DNA of 64,000 nt, from assembly GCA_905216155.1 (NCBI GenBank), contig CAJMSU010000005.1:1-64000 (forward strand). The letters run 5' to 3'. Shown here in pieces: positions 25,796 to 35,182 of the stretch. The notes under the pieces were generated by a model that saw nothing but the letters and a program-made list of their open reading frames with translations, ran no database searches and was not told the origin of the DNA. Position numbers and translations under genes: made by a program. The stretch is from an uncultured bacterium (GTDB lineage: Bacteria > Bacillota_I > Bacilli_A > RF39 > UBA660). Numbering within the stretch: the first letter of the stretch is position 1; each line of letters begins with the position of its first letter.

Positions 25796-27068
25796 AGAAG
25801 AATTTAAAAAATTTGCTGATAAAAACAGTGAAATAACTTTCCATCAAACAAAAAATTGGGCTGAACTAAAAAAAAGAAATAATTGGGAAGCACATTATAT
25901 TGGTTTAGAAGACAAAAAAGAAATAAAGGCAGGTGCACTTATTCTTTCTAAAACACTACCAATCATTAAGAAAAAAATGTTCTACTCTCCTAGAGGTTTT
26001 CTAATAGATTATAATAACTATAGTCTACTAAAAACATTTACAACAAAAATAAAAGAATATGCTAAAAAAAATAATGCTATTTTTATAAAAATAGATCCTT
26101 ATGTAGAATATAAACAAAGAGATATAAATGGTGATTTAGTAAAAGATGGTATCGATAATTCTAAAGCAATTGATAATTTAAAAAAACTTGGCTATAAACA
26201 TTTTGGATTTAATATTATGCAAGATACACTTCAACCAAGATGGATGCATGTAATCGAAACAAAAGATAGATCATTAGAAGATGTAATGAAAGATATGGAA
26301 TCTAAAACAAGACAAATAATTAGAAAAAATGAAAAATGTGCAATCCACTGTAGAGAAATTGAAAGAAATGAATTAAAAGTATTTAAAGATATAATGAAAC
26401 ATACTGGTGATAGACGAGAATTTATTGATAGACCACTATCATATTATGAAAATATGTGGGATACGCTTCATGATGATGGCATTTTAAAAATAATGATTGC
26501 TGAAATAGATTTTAATGAATATGAACAAAACACTAAAGAAGAACTTAATAATGTAAAAAAAGAATTAGAAGACAGAATATATAAAAAAGAAAACAATATA
26601 TTAAAAATGAATGAAAAAAAATTCAAACAAAATAATAAAAAAGATGAAGATGCTATCAAGAGATTAGAAAATCAACTAGAAAAAATTAAAAACCTAAAAA
26701 AAGAACATGGAGAAAAAGCCCTATTAGGTGGAATACTATTTTTAATATACGGTAATGAAGTCTTATCATTATATGGAGGAAGCTTAAAAAATCTAATGCA
26801 ATTCCAATCAGCATACACTCTACACTTTGAAGGTGTAAAATATGCCGTAGAAAAAGGTTATGATAGATATAACTTTTATGGAATAACAGGAGATTTTTCA
26901 ACAAGTAATCCATTATATGGATTATACCTTTTCAAAAAAAGTTTTGGTGGCCACGTAGTTGAATTAATTGGAGAATTTGATTTAGTAATATCAAAATTTT
27001 GGTACAAAACATATAAATTAGCATTTAAACTATACCACAAATTAAAAAATATCAAAAACCACAATTAA
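25773..27068 (+). CDS. FemAB family peptidoglycan bridge aminoacyltransferase 2
   Basis: 431-residue paralogue of the preceding gene: TFHQTKNWAELKKRNNW, MFYSPRGFLIDYNN, FIKIDPYVEY, SKTRQIIRKNEK, an extended coiled-coil insertion (about 240-305), GYDRYNFYGITGDFS and FKKSFGGHVVELIGEFDL. AAAAAGGAGC inside the first gene serves its ATG. Two consecutive FemAB genes often add successive bridge residues (as FemA/FemB or MurM/MurN), so a dipeptide or longer bridge is likely (inference). Ends at a bidirectional terminator facing the flippase gene. Confidence 0.92.
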   Translation: MKLIELSKEEFKKFADKNSEITFHQTKNWAELKKRNNWEAHYIGLEDKKEIKAGALILSKTLPIIKKKMFYSPRGFLIDYNNYSLLKTFTTKIKEYAKKNNAIFIKIDPYVEYKQRDINGDLVKDGIDNSKAIDNLKKLGYKHFGFNIMQDTLQPRWMHVIETKDRSLEDVMKDMESKTRQIIRKNEKCAIHCREIERNELKVFKDIMKHTGDRREFIDRPLSYYENMWDTLHDDGILKIMIAEIDFNEYEQNTKEELNNVKKELEDRIYKKENNILKMNEKKFKQNNKKDEDAIKRLENQLEKIKNLKKEHGEKALLGGILFLIYGNEVLSLYGGSLKNLMQFQSAYTLHFEGVKYAVEKGYDRYNFYGITGDFSTSNPLYGLYLFKKSFGGHVVELIGEFDLVISKFWYKTYKLAFKLYHKLKNIKNHN

Positions 27069-27090
27069 ATTATAATTAATGTAATTATAA

Positions 27091-27122
27091 ACCAAAAAAA
27101 AGTGATTTAATCACTTTTTTAT
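27091..27122. terminator. Bidirectional terminator between FemAB pair and flippase
   Basis: AAAAAAAGTGATT and AATCACTTTTTTA form a stem with A and T runs on both sides, working for both convergent units; it includes the last codons of the minus-strand gene. Confidence 0.85.
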
Positions 27123-28754
27123 TTTAAATAATTTTACCAATTTATTACCATAAATATTCTTAATAGTACCAGATTTATATGTATATAAAATATAACTTAG
27201 AAAACCTATCAAAGTATAAACTATTATAATACCTAAATTAACTATTCTAATATCAGAATAAGTTGGTATAAATCTAGATATTAAATATAAAACAATTATC
27301 ATTAAAATAGATGCGCATAATATATCAAAAAAGTTCTTTACTACATCTTCATAACAAACATGGTATTTTTTCTTTAAAATAACTAAGCAAATAACAAAAG
27401 ATGTTAAATAACCAATTATAGTAGCACTAATAATTCCATAATAAGCAGGAAGACCTAAACTAGAAAATGCCTCTATTAATCTAATATTAAAAATAATCTT
27501 TAATAAAACACCAGATATCAAACTTATAAATAAAGCTCTATAGTCTTTAAACACCTGGATAATAGAAATAGCCGTAGTAAATAAAGCACTAAATATTCCA
27601 ATAAATATTGAATATGATAAAACACTTGGACCATAAACACTATTACCATAAAATAAAACCCATATAGGTCTAGCTAAGAAACTAATTCCTAAACACATAG
27701 GCAAAGCCATAGATAAAATTATATTTAAGGATTGATTTATTTTCTTATTTATATCTTTATTATCTTTTTTTACATAACTTTCTGTTAAATTTGGAATTAA
27801 ATTAACAACAACACCAGTTGAAATAGAAATTATAATCATATTAAATTTGGCAGTCCAAGTAGATAGCATACTCATAATAACTTCTGCATTACTTGTAGTA
27901 AAAGAAGCTTTATAAACAAGTCCCTTAACAACAGTAAGCATATCAACAAAACTGTATAAAGATTTAAACAAATCTATCATAATAAAAGGAACAGCATAAA
28001 TAACAATTTTCCTAAATATTTGCTTATCAGTAATTATAGGTTCATTATTAACTCTAATTTTCTCATTAAATTTCTTTTTATTTTTTAATCTCTTCTCTAC
28101 TAAATATAAATATGAAACAAAACCTCCAAGAGTAGCACCAAAAACAGCCACCCCAACAGTAGTAGTAAGTGATAACTTAAATACTTTTAAAGTTAAAAAG
28201 CTACCCATAATTATTACTAATATTCTAACAATTTGTTCTAAAACCTGAGAAATAGCTGGAGCCCTCATAAATCTATGTCCCTCAAAATATCCCCTATAAA
28301 TACTAAGTACAGGAACAATTAAAATAGCTGATGAAATTACTCTAATAACAAAAACCACATCTTCTATTTTATTACCACCCGATAAATTACCAAGTACAGC
28401 TTTTGCTATAAAAGGAGCAAAAATCATAAGTATCAAAAATGAAACAAATCCTAAAAGTAATGCAATCTTCTTTCCCATTATAAAAGTACGCCTTTTAGCA
28501 TTCATATATCCTAAGGTCTGATATTCACTAACAATTCTACTAATAGCTAAAGGTATACCTGCAGAAGATATAGACATAAAAAACAAATAAATAGTGTATG
28601 CATAACCATATAAAGCACCACCCTTATCACCAATTAACCAATGAAAAGGAATAACATATAAAATACCAAGTATTTTAGTTATAACAATACATAAAGTTAC
28701 TATAAAAGCACCTTGTAAAAAACCAGTTTTTATAACAGTCTTATCTTTTTTCAT
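27111..28754 (-). CDS. MurJ/YtgP-type lipid II flippase (MOP superfamily)
   Basis: 547-residue polytopic protein with about 14 membrane segments, in the polysaccharide exporter branch of the MOP superfamily. Diagnostic parts: GFLQGAFIVTLCIVITKILG near residue 11, SSAGIPLAISRIVSEYQ near 61, YRGYFEGHRFMRAPAISQVL near 153-172 (like YtgP/SpoVB), and a charged central cavity pattern. It would flip lipid-linked peptidoglycan precursors outward. Closest in kind to B. subtilis YtgP (MurJ) or SpoVB; I cannot separate these by eye. Its convergence with two lipid II-modifying FemAB genes supports a cell-wall role. Confidence 0.85.
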   Translation of the reverse strand: MKKDKTVIKTGFLQGAFIVTLCIVITKILGILYVIPFHWLIGDKGGALYGYAYTIYLFFMSISSAGIPLAISRIVSEYQTLGYMNAKRRTFIMGKKIALLLGFVSFLILMIFAPFIAKAVLGNLSGGNKIEDVVFVIRVISSAILIVPVLSIYRGYFEGHRFMRAPAISQVLEQIVRILVIIMGSFLTLKVFKLSLTTTVGVAVFGATLGGFVSYLYLVEKRLKNKKKFNEKIRVNNEPIITDKQIFRKIVIYAVPFIMIDLFKSLYSFVDMLTVVKGLVYKASFTTSNAEVIMSMLSTWTAKFNMIIISISTGVVVNLIPNLTESYVKKDNKDINKKINQSLNIILSMALPMCLGISFLARPIWVLFYGNSVYGPSVLSYSIFIGIFSALFTTAISIIQVFKDYRALFISLISGVLLKIIFNIRLIEAFSSLGLPAYYGIISATIIGYLTSFVICLVILKKKYHVCYEDVVKNFFDILCASILMIIVLYLISRFIPTYSDIRIVNLGIIIVYTLIGFLSYILYTYKSGTIKNIYGNKLVKLFKIKK

Positions 28755-28803
28755 ATTTTTCTCCTTGTACTATTATAATAACACAAAATAAAATTTTATT
28801 AAA

Positions 28804-28977
28804 TTAATTAGTATAAATAATCATTGCAGAAAAACAATAAATCTGTTCTTCACTAAAAATACCTAATGCAACCTGATATTTAATTTCTATAATATCCCCC
28901 TCAAAATCACTTAAAAATTCATTAATATCATTTTCTAAATCCTTTTCATATTCCTCATCAAAAATTTTAACTTTCAT
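28804..28977 (-). CDS. cse60: Cse60-like small sporulation protein
   Basis: A 57-residue gene in what looks like a gap. It reads MKVKIFDEEYEKDLENDINE, then a middle part with IIEIKYQVALG, and ends in EEQIYCFSAMIIYTN. This is the pattern I recall of Cse60, a short protein made under sigma-E control in B. subtilis (MKVKVF-DE-EKDLE ... IKYQVA ... QIYCFSAMI-Y). GGTGAT precedes the ATG and a terminator from the Fic gene separates it from upstream, so it has its own promoter. Soluble. Function of the family unknown. Confidence 0.8.
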   Translation of the reverse strand: MKVKIFDEEYEKDLENDINEFLSDFEGDIIEIKYQVALGIFSEEQIYCFSAMIIYTN

Positions 28978-29009
28978 ATTATCACCAAATAAAGTATAAA
29001 ATAAAGTCC

Positions 29010-29036
29010 AAAAAAAACTTGTTGAAAAAACAACAA
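29010..29036 (-). terminator. Terminator of the Fic gene
   Basis: TTGTTG and CAACAA around six T, followed on the minus strand by GTTTTTTTT, four bases after the fic stop codon. Confidence 0.85.
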
Positions 29037-29040
29037 ATTA

Positions 29041-29973
29041 TTATTTTTTAATATTATTTATCTTCATCTTACTAGACTCTATCGGTAAATCACTACTATC
29101 AGTAAATTTCATTCTTTGTAAATTATTAAGTGCATTCTCTAAACAAGAAATTCTATTAGTATTAAAATATATTTCATCATCCACCCTGTTTAATATAAAA
29201 TCAAACCATTTATTAATTTCATCATTACTATTATGTTCTAAATCAAAATATATATCATTTATTCTATTAGCATAACTAATTTTATACATAAATATCCCTC
29301 TTGAAATATTTAAAGGACAAAGCTTTAAATTAGTATTGTATATTTTATTAATACAATCAGTAAATTTAATATTATAAATCATTCGAGAAGTTCTTCCATT
29401 ACCATCCAAAAAAGGATGAATTCTAACAAATAATAAACTAGCCAAGGCACTCTTTAAAAATGGATCTGTATCAATTATCGGTACTGAATTATTTTTATAA
29501 ATTTTTATAAAATCATCCATAAATCTTTGCACATCACTTGATAAAGCCCCTCTCCAATAAATATATTCTTCTAAATTCTTTTTAGAAAAAAAGGATACTC
29601 TTACCTCTTCACCATCACACCTGTAATCATCCATAACATCACTATTCATTACGAATTGATGTAACTTTTTTATCATTTCATGATTCATTTGAAAAGAATC
29701 AAAAAACATATTATTATTAAGCATATCAAAAGGATTAATATAATGATTCTCTATTTCTTGAGAAAATTTAATTTCTTTTGACAAACTATCAATCCAATAA
29801 TAAACAACAGAATAATCATCAAACTGAGTTAAATATTTAAGATATTTATCAAAATTTTTATTAGTCTCTTCCAAATGAAACAAAACATTATCATTAACTT
29901 TAACAGAATTAATATATTCCTCCAACGAAAAATATTTAACTATACTATCATTCATACCATTAATTGATCCCAT
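29041..29973 (-). CDS. Fic family AMP-transferase, self-inhibited class
   Basis: 310 residues from ATG 29973 (AGGTGGGA upstream). The catalytic loop HPFLDGNGRTSR is complete at about residues 186-197, giving the His needed for transfer of AMP to target hydroxyls. SQEIEN at about 71-76 fits the inhibitory S/T-x3-E-N/G helix placed before the Fic core (class II), so the enzyme should be held inactive by its own Glu. No separate antitoxin gene adjoins, which fits an intramolecular inhibitor. C-terminal helices after residue 240 are poorly conserved. A TG-extended TATAAT (30002-29997) lies right upstream. Physiological target unknown. Confidence 0.88.
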   Translation of the reverse strand: MGSINGMNDSIVKYFSLEEYINSVKVNDNVLFHLEETNKNFDKYLKYLTQFDDYSVVYYWIDSLSKEIKFSQEIENHYINPFDMLNNNMFFDSFQMNHEMIKKLHQFVMNSDVMDDYRCDGEEVRVSFFSKKNLEEYIYWRGALSSDVQRFMDDFIKIYKNNSVPIIDTDPFLKSALASLLFVRIHPFLDGNGRTSRMIYNIKFTDCINKIYNTNLKLCPLNISRGIFMYKISYANRINDIYFDLEHNSNDEINKWFDFILNRVDDEIYFNTNRISCLENALNNLQRMKFTDSSDLPIESSKMKINNIKK

Positions 29974-30009
29974 ACAATCCCACCTAATTGCCATAAATTA
30001 TAACATAAA

Positions 30010-30046
30010 AAGAAAAATATATATAGTAATTTACTATATATCAAAA
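30010..30046 (-). terminator. Terminator retained after the Hpt-like pseudogene
   Basis: TATATAGTAA and TTACTATATA form a near-perfect stem followed on the minus strand by ATTTTTCTTTTT. It matches the hairpin at 9527-9558. Confidence 0.65.
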
Positions 30047-30137
30047 TATTTTTCTACTAATCCTTGAGTATTTTATACTAATTTTATTATTTATTTATAC
30101 TTTCTTTTATATATTTCAACTCGCCCCTAATTAAGTT
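30034..30137 (-). pseudogene. Decayed copy of the Hpt-like gene
   Basis: Read on the minus strand, the upstream part gives IRGELKYIKESINK, matching ARGNDYNYIKENINK of the intact protein at 9551-9916; two stop codons and a frameshift follow, and in another frame the end reads LVEKYFDI-stop, matching VIEKYFNI-stop. About 20 bases past the stop are also alike, including the terminator hairpin. Only about the last 35 codons remain; the N-terminal part with the candidate His is gone. Confidence 0.75.
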
Positions 30138-30181
30138 TTAACGTAAAAATATCTTTTTATCAATAAAATATAAACTATTAA

Positions 30182-32755
30182 TTAACTTAATTTATCCTTC
30201 TTTTTACAAAAAACTTTCTTATATTCTTTATCAATAATAGCATTTTCATATATATTACCATCACTATCTATCAACATATAATAACTATTAGTTATAACAT
30301 AATTAGTAAATATTTTTCCTTCATATAAAGGCAATTGGTATAAAGAAACATCAAATCCATTAGATATATAACTAATTGCATCTATTCTATTAATTTGCTT
30401 AATCTCATCCTCTGTTAACAAAATATTTCCTGTACCAGTATATAATACTTTGTCATTTCTAACATATTTATCAACAGGGCTTTGAAAATTAAAATCAACT
30501 CGTCTATCTAATTTTTTATTATCTCTACTTTTTAATAATAAAATCGGATAATTACCATAATCAGTAATAAAAGGATGATCACTTCCATCAAAATTAGGTA
30601 CAGATTGTAAAAATTGCTCACTATCATTATACATATTTTTAAATTCATCAAAATCACTACTATAAACATCTATAGGCATTCTAAATAATATATCAGGAAT
30701 AACCTTATAGTTTTTATTGTACTTATCAAGTTTTAAAACACCTGCTTTATTACAAACAACAAAATCTATTGGACAATCATCCATTGAAGTATCATTTATC
30801 ATTTTATCAGCAAACATTTCTACTATTTTTACTATATCATCATTTCTCTTTACATCATCTATTGACAATACTTCATAACTATTAGTAACAGATCTTATAC
30901 TATTTATCATTAAAACATTAAAAAATCTATGACACGTAATTCTAGCAACCATTCCATCTTTATCACTAATTTTTACAACCATCCCATTTTTATTCAAAAT
31001 ACTATAAAATAAATAATCATTTTCAACAGCAGATAATTTAAAACAAGTATTAGAATCAATCCCAGAAGTTAAAATAGAAGGATCATTATTATTATATCTT
31101 TCTAAAACTAAATCATTATATTTAATAGGATCAAAATAAGGAATACTACTAGTTTTTACAAATTCACTCCTATACATTAAATCATCTGCTTTTCTAAGTC
31201 GTAAATTAATATTATCAAATGAATTATCATCATACAAAAATTGTCTATTATAAACAATTTTTTTTGCAACATCAAAACCAAGTAACGCAAAAGTCATATC
31301 ATCAACATAATCAAAAACATTAATATCCTTTTCTATATTTACTAAATTATTAATATCAAAAGATGATATAACAGAATTATTATTTATTATTTTATTAACA
31401 AAATCCAAATTATCTGAAGAAAAAATTATTAACGCTATTAACCCATTATCAAATAATAAATTCTTTAAATTTTTATATCTTTGACTATTACAGTCAAGCA
31501 TATCAAAAGTCTTATCATTAATATTTTCCATCAAATAACAAATAGCTGAAAAATCAATTAAATATTCAAAAAAACTATTATTTTTCTTTTCAGCATAAAA
31601 ATTTTTAAATACTAAATTACAAAAACTATTATACATATCATATTTCTTATTAGCAGCTTTTATTTTTTTCTCCTCTAAACAACTAGGTAACTTATATTGT
31701 GATAAAACAATCATTTCATAATCACTAATAATAAAGTAAGCACCAGCTTCACTAAATATATCCTTAATTTCTTCAAGTAATCCCAACTGTTTTTTTGAAA
31801 AATGATTTTTAAGTTTTTGTCTTTGACTTTTAGTAGAATACATATATTGATTCATATAACTAATATCATCAAACAAAAATTCTTTTCTAATTTTTAAAAG
31901 ATAATTATCTCTTAATCTCTTATAAGCCTTATTTCTTTTAATTAAATTTTTATCACTAGGTAAATCTATATCAAAAAACTCTAAATTTTCATTCTGTTTA
32001 CCAGATAAAATATTACTTACAATTTTACATAAATCATCATCACTTACATCTAAATTAAATTTATCTTTTATAAACAGCCTAAATTTACTACCCAAATCAC
32101 TAGAAAAAATAAAATCAGAAAAATTATCACTATCAAATAATAAAGTATTAGTATTACCTTTTAAATTAATAGATGTTTTATCAACACCTAATTGAACATA
32201 TTTCTGAATAAATTTTTCTTTAGATTTTGAATTAAATGCTTTAATTATTGTATTTATTCCACTAGCAGATTTTGCCTGAATTTCTTTATTATTATGTTGA
32301 TAACCATACTTGTAATTTTCAAATAAATGTAAGATTTTCTCTTTATCAATACCTAATACTTCTTCAATTTTTTTTATTTGTAAATCAAATACCTGACTAG
32401 TTTTAAAAACAGATTCTGTCTTTAAATAATTACAAATCCTAGTAAATAAATTATCATAGATAATATTATTTTTCTCTTTATATTTTTCAAATTCCTTTTG
32501 TCCTTTAAATCTTAAATATTTTTTATAAGAAGACATAGAAAAAACAGGAGGATTTTCAAATAAATCCTCTAGAATATCACTATTTTTTTCATTCAATATT
32601 TTTGCAAGTAAATTTATTATTAATTTATAATTTTCCAGATTATAATTAGTCTTTATATTTTCAATTACATCTTTAATATATAAATCATTTAAAAATTCAT
32701 AACCACTAGATGAATTATTAGCGATCATTTCTACCCTGTTTTTATCTATATTCAT
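30182..32755 (-). CDS. Large unknown protein downstream of leuS
   Basis: 857 residues, not recognised. GGGGATAA precedes the ATG, 12 bases after the leuS stop, so it lies in the leucine T-box transcript. No signal peptide or membrane segment. Residues 1-350 are helical and Lys/Asn-rich. The C-terminal third contains a mixed alpha/beta part beginning near residue 555 (SNTCFKLSAVENDYLFYSIL, NGMVVKISDKDGMVARITC) that resembles an acetyltransferase-like beta sheet only loosely, followed by DHPFITDYGNYPILLLKSR near 690. The region from 29974 to 30181 between it and fic holds only the pseudogene. Base composition is like its neighbours. Confidence 0.6.
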   Translation of the reverse strand: MNIDKNRVEMIANNSSSGYEFLNDLYIKDVIENIKTNYNLENYKLIINLLAKILNEKNSDILEDLFENPPVFSMSSYKKYLRFKGQKEFEKYKEKNNIIYDNLFTRICNYLKTESVFKTSQVFDLQIKKIEEVLGIDKEKILHLFENYKYGYQHNNKEIQAKSASGINTIIKAFNSKSKEKFIQKYVQLGVDKTSINLKGNTNTLLFDSDNFSDFIFSSDLGSKFRLFIKDKFNLDVSDDDLCKIVSNILSGKQNENLEFFDIDLPSDKNLIKRNKAYKRLRDNYLLKIRKEFLFDDISYMNQYMYSTKSQRQKLKNHFSKKQLGLLEEIKDIFSEAGAYFIISDYEMIVLSQYKLPSCLEEKKIKAANKKYDMYNSFCNLVFKNFYAEKKNNSFFEYLIDFSAICYLMENINDKTFDMLDCNSQRYKNLKNLLFDNGLIALIIFSSDNLDFVNKIINNNSVISSFDINNLVNIEKDINVFDYVDDMTFALLGFDVAKKIVYNRQFLYDDNSFDNINLRLRKADDLMYRSEFVKTSSIPYFDPIKYNDLVLERYNNNDPSILTSGIDSNTCFKLSAVENDYLFYSILNKNGMVVKISDKDGMVARITCHRFFNVLMINSIRSVTNSYEVLSIDDVKRNDDIVKIVEMFADKMINDTSMDDCPIDFVVCNKAGVLKLDKYNKNYKVIPDILFRMPIDVYSSDFDEFKNMYNDSEQFLQSVPNFDGSDHPFITDYGNYPILLLKSRDNKKLDRRVDFNFQSPVDKYVRNDKVLYTGTGNILLTEDEIKQINRIDAISYISNGFDVSLYQLPLYEGKIFTNYVITNSYYMLIDSDGNIYENAIIDKEYKKVFCKKKDKLS

Positions 32756-32767
32756 ACTTATCCCCTA

Positions 32768-35182
32768 TTATTTAACAACTATATTAACTATCCTACCTTT
32801 AATAACTATTACTTTAACAATATCCTTACCATCTATATGTTTTTGTACATTTTCCTCTATTAAAGCTTTTTCTTTTATAGAGTCTTCATCTTCATCAATA
32901 TTAATCCTAATAGTAGCACGTACTTTACCATTTACTTGTACTGCAATCTCTTTTTCTTTTTCAATAGTTTTATCTAAATCATATACAGGCCATACATCCT
33001 CACAAATTGGACTATATCCTAACTGTTGATTTAATTCCTCCGTAATATGAGGTGCTACTGGATTTAAAAGAGTAAGTAATAATTTATAATCTCTTTTTGT
33101 AATAGACAATGCCTCATCATAAGTATTAGTAAGTATCATTAAAGCTGATATTGCTGTATTATAAGCCATATTAGAAAAATCTTCTTCTACTTTTTTAATT
33201 GTTTTATTAATAATTGCTTCAAGACTTTCCGTATATGTATCGCTATCAACAACCTTATCTTTAAGTCTAATAACTTTATCAATAAATCTCTTACATCCTC
33301 TTAAAGAATCAGTACTCCAAGGTGCATCTTGTTGATAATCACCCATAAACATTTCATATACTCTTAATGTATCAGCACCATACTCATTAACAATATCATC
33401 AGGATTAATAACATTTCCCTTAGACTTACTCATTTTTTGATTATCTGGACCAAGTATCATACCATGAGAAACCCTAGTCCAAATCATTTCTTTATGAGGA
33501 ACTAATCCTTGTTTATATAACATTTGAACCCAAAATCTTGCATAAAGTAAATGTCTAGCTGTATGTTCCATACCACCATTATACCAATCTACTCTATTCC
33601 AATATTTCATTGCATCCATAGAAGCAAATTCACAATCATTATGTGCATCCATAAATCTTAAGAAATACCAAGATGATCCTGCCCATTGTGGCATAGTATC
33701 AGTTTCTCTTTTAGCATCTCCACCACAACAAGGACATTTAGTATTAACCCAGTCAGTAATTTTTGCAAGTGGAGATTCTCCCGTATCAGTTGGTTCATAC
33801 TCAGCAACATCTGGTAATAAAAGAGGTAAATCTTCTTCCTTCATTGGTTGCCATCCACACTTTTCACAATAAATCATTGGAATTGGCTCACCCCAGAATC
33901 TTTGACGAGAAAAAATCCAATCTCTCATTTTATAATTATTAACACGACGAGCAATGCCCTTTTCTTCAAGATACTCAGTTATTTTAACCTTTGCCTCTTC
34001 TACTGTTAATCCAGTAAATTGAGAACTATTAATTAATTTACATTCTTTTCCAAGATAATCTTTTTTTTCAAAAGCATGATCAGAAACATCTGCCCCATCA
34101 ATTACTTGAATCATTGGAATATTATGTTCTTTTGCATACTCAAAATCTCTTTGATCATGACTAGGAACAGCCATAACAGCACCAGTTCCATAATCTCCTA
34201 AAACAAAATCTCCTAAGAAAATAGGAACCTCTTCTCCATTAATTGGATTAATTGCTTTAACTCCTTCAACAATGACACCACTTTTTCCTTTATTAAGTTC
34301 AGTCCTATCCATATTAGATTTTAATGAAGTCTCTTTTATATAAGCCTCTACTTCTTCCTTATTTTTAACTCTAGGCATTAATTCTTTAATTAGTTTTCCA
34401 TCTGGTGCAATTACAAAGAAAGTAATACCAAAAACTGTTTCTATACAAGTTGTAAAGATAGAAAATTTTCCACCACCAACTATATCAACATCCATCTCAA
34501 CTCCAGTTGACTTACCAATCCAATTAACTTGTCCAAGCTTTACTCTATCAGCAAAATCAGTATCATCAAGACCCTTTAACAAATCTTCAGAATAAGATGC
34601 CATCTTTAACATCCATTGTGATTTATTTCTTTGTTCAACTTGAGTGCCACACCTTTCACAAACACCACCAGCAGAATCCTCATTAGATAAAACTGTTTTG
34701 CATGAAGGACACCAATTGACTGGCATCTCAGCCTTATATGCCATACCCATTTTATAAAATTGTAAAAACTGCCATTGAGTCCATTTATAATATTCAGGAT
34801 CAGTAGTTGAAAATTCCCTAGACCAATCAAATGAAAAACCTAAATTCATCATTTGACCCTTAAAAGTCTTAATATTTTCTTTAACAGCATCTCTTGGATG
34901 AATATGATTTTTAATTGCATATTGTTCAGCAGGTGCCCCAAAAGCATCCCAACCCATTGGATACAAAACATTATATCCTTGCATTCTTTTCATTCTAGCA
35001 AGAGCATCTTGTGCTGTATAACTTCTTACATGACCAACATGAAGACCAGCACCAGATGGATATGGAAATTCTACCAAAATATAATAAGGTTTTCTCTTAG
35101 TATCACCATTAATAGCCTTAAAACTTTCATTATCTATCCAATATTTTTGCCATTTTTTTTCAATTTCTTTAAAATTACACAT
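32768..35182 (-). CDS. leuS: Leucyl-tRNA synthetase
   Basis: Class I synthetase, 804 residues, complete. PYPSGAGLHVGHVRSYTAQD near residues 36-55 has the HIGH-type motif; zinc-finger Cys pairs WCPSCKTVLSNED near 157 and CERCGTQ near 175; CP1 editing domain with the GTGAVMAVPSHDQRDFEYA motif near 335-353 (Asp of the hydrolytic site present); second Cys cluster CEKCGW and CPCCGG near 434-480; QKMSKSKGNVINPDDI near 575. The C-terminal domain ends with the small RNA-binding part. Its start lies inside the preceding small membrane protein gene (8-base overlap), and both are downstream of a leucine T-box. Confidence 0.99.
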   Translation of the reverse strand: MCNFKEIEKKWQKYWIDNESFKAINGDTKRKPYYILVEFPYPSGAGLHVGHVRSYTAQDALARMKRMQGYNVLYPMGWDAFGAPAEQYAIKNHIHPRDAVKENIKTFKGQMMNLGFSFDWSREFSTTDPEYYKWTQWQFLQFYKMGMAYKAEMPVNWCPSCKTVLSNEDSAGGVCERCGTQVEQRNKSQWMLKMASYSEDLLKGLDDTDFADRVKLGQVNWIGKSTGVEMDVDIVGGGKFSIFTTCIETVFGITFFVIAPDGKLIKELMPRVKNKEEVEAYIKETSLKSNMDRTELNKGKSGVIVEGVKAINPINGEEVPIFLGDFVLGDYGTGAVMAVPSHDQRDFEYAKEHNIPMIQVIDGADVSDHAFEKKDYLGKECKLINSSQFTGLTVEEAKVKITEYLEEKGIARRVNNYKMRDWIFSRQRFWGEPIPMIYCEKCGWQPMKEEDLPLLLPDVAEYEPTDTGESPLAKITDWVNTKCPCCGGDAKRETDTMPQWAGSSWYFLRFMDAHNDCEFASMDAMKYWNRVDWYNGGMEHTARHLLYARFWVQMLYKQGLVPHKEMIWTRVSHGMILGPDNQKMSKSKGNVINPDDIVNEYGADTLRVYEMFMGDYQQDAPWSTDSLRGCKRFIDKVIRLKDKVVDSDTYTESLEAIINKTIKKVEEDFSNMAYNTAISALMILTNTYDEALSITKRDYKLLLTLLNPVAPHITEELNQQLGYSPICEDVWPVYDLDKTIEKEKEIAVQVNGKVRATIRINIDEDEDSIKEKALIEENVQKHIDGKDIVKVIVIKGRIVNIVVK

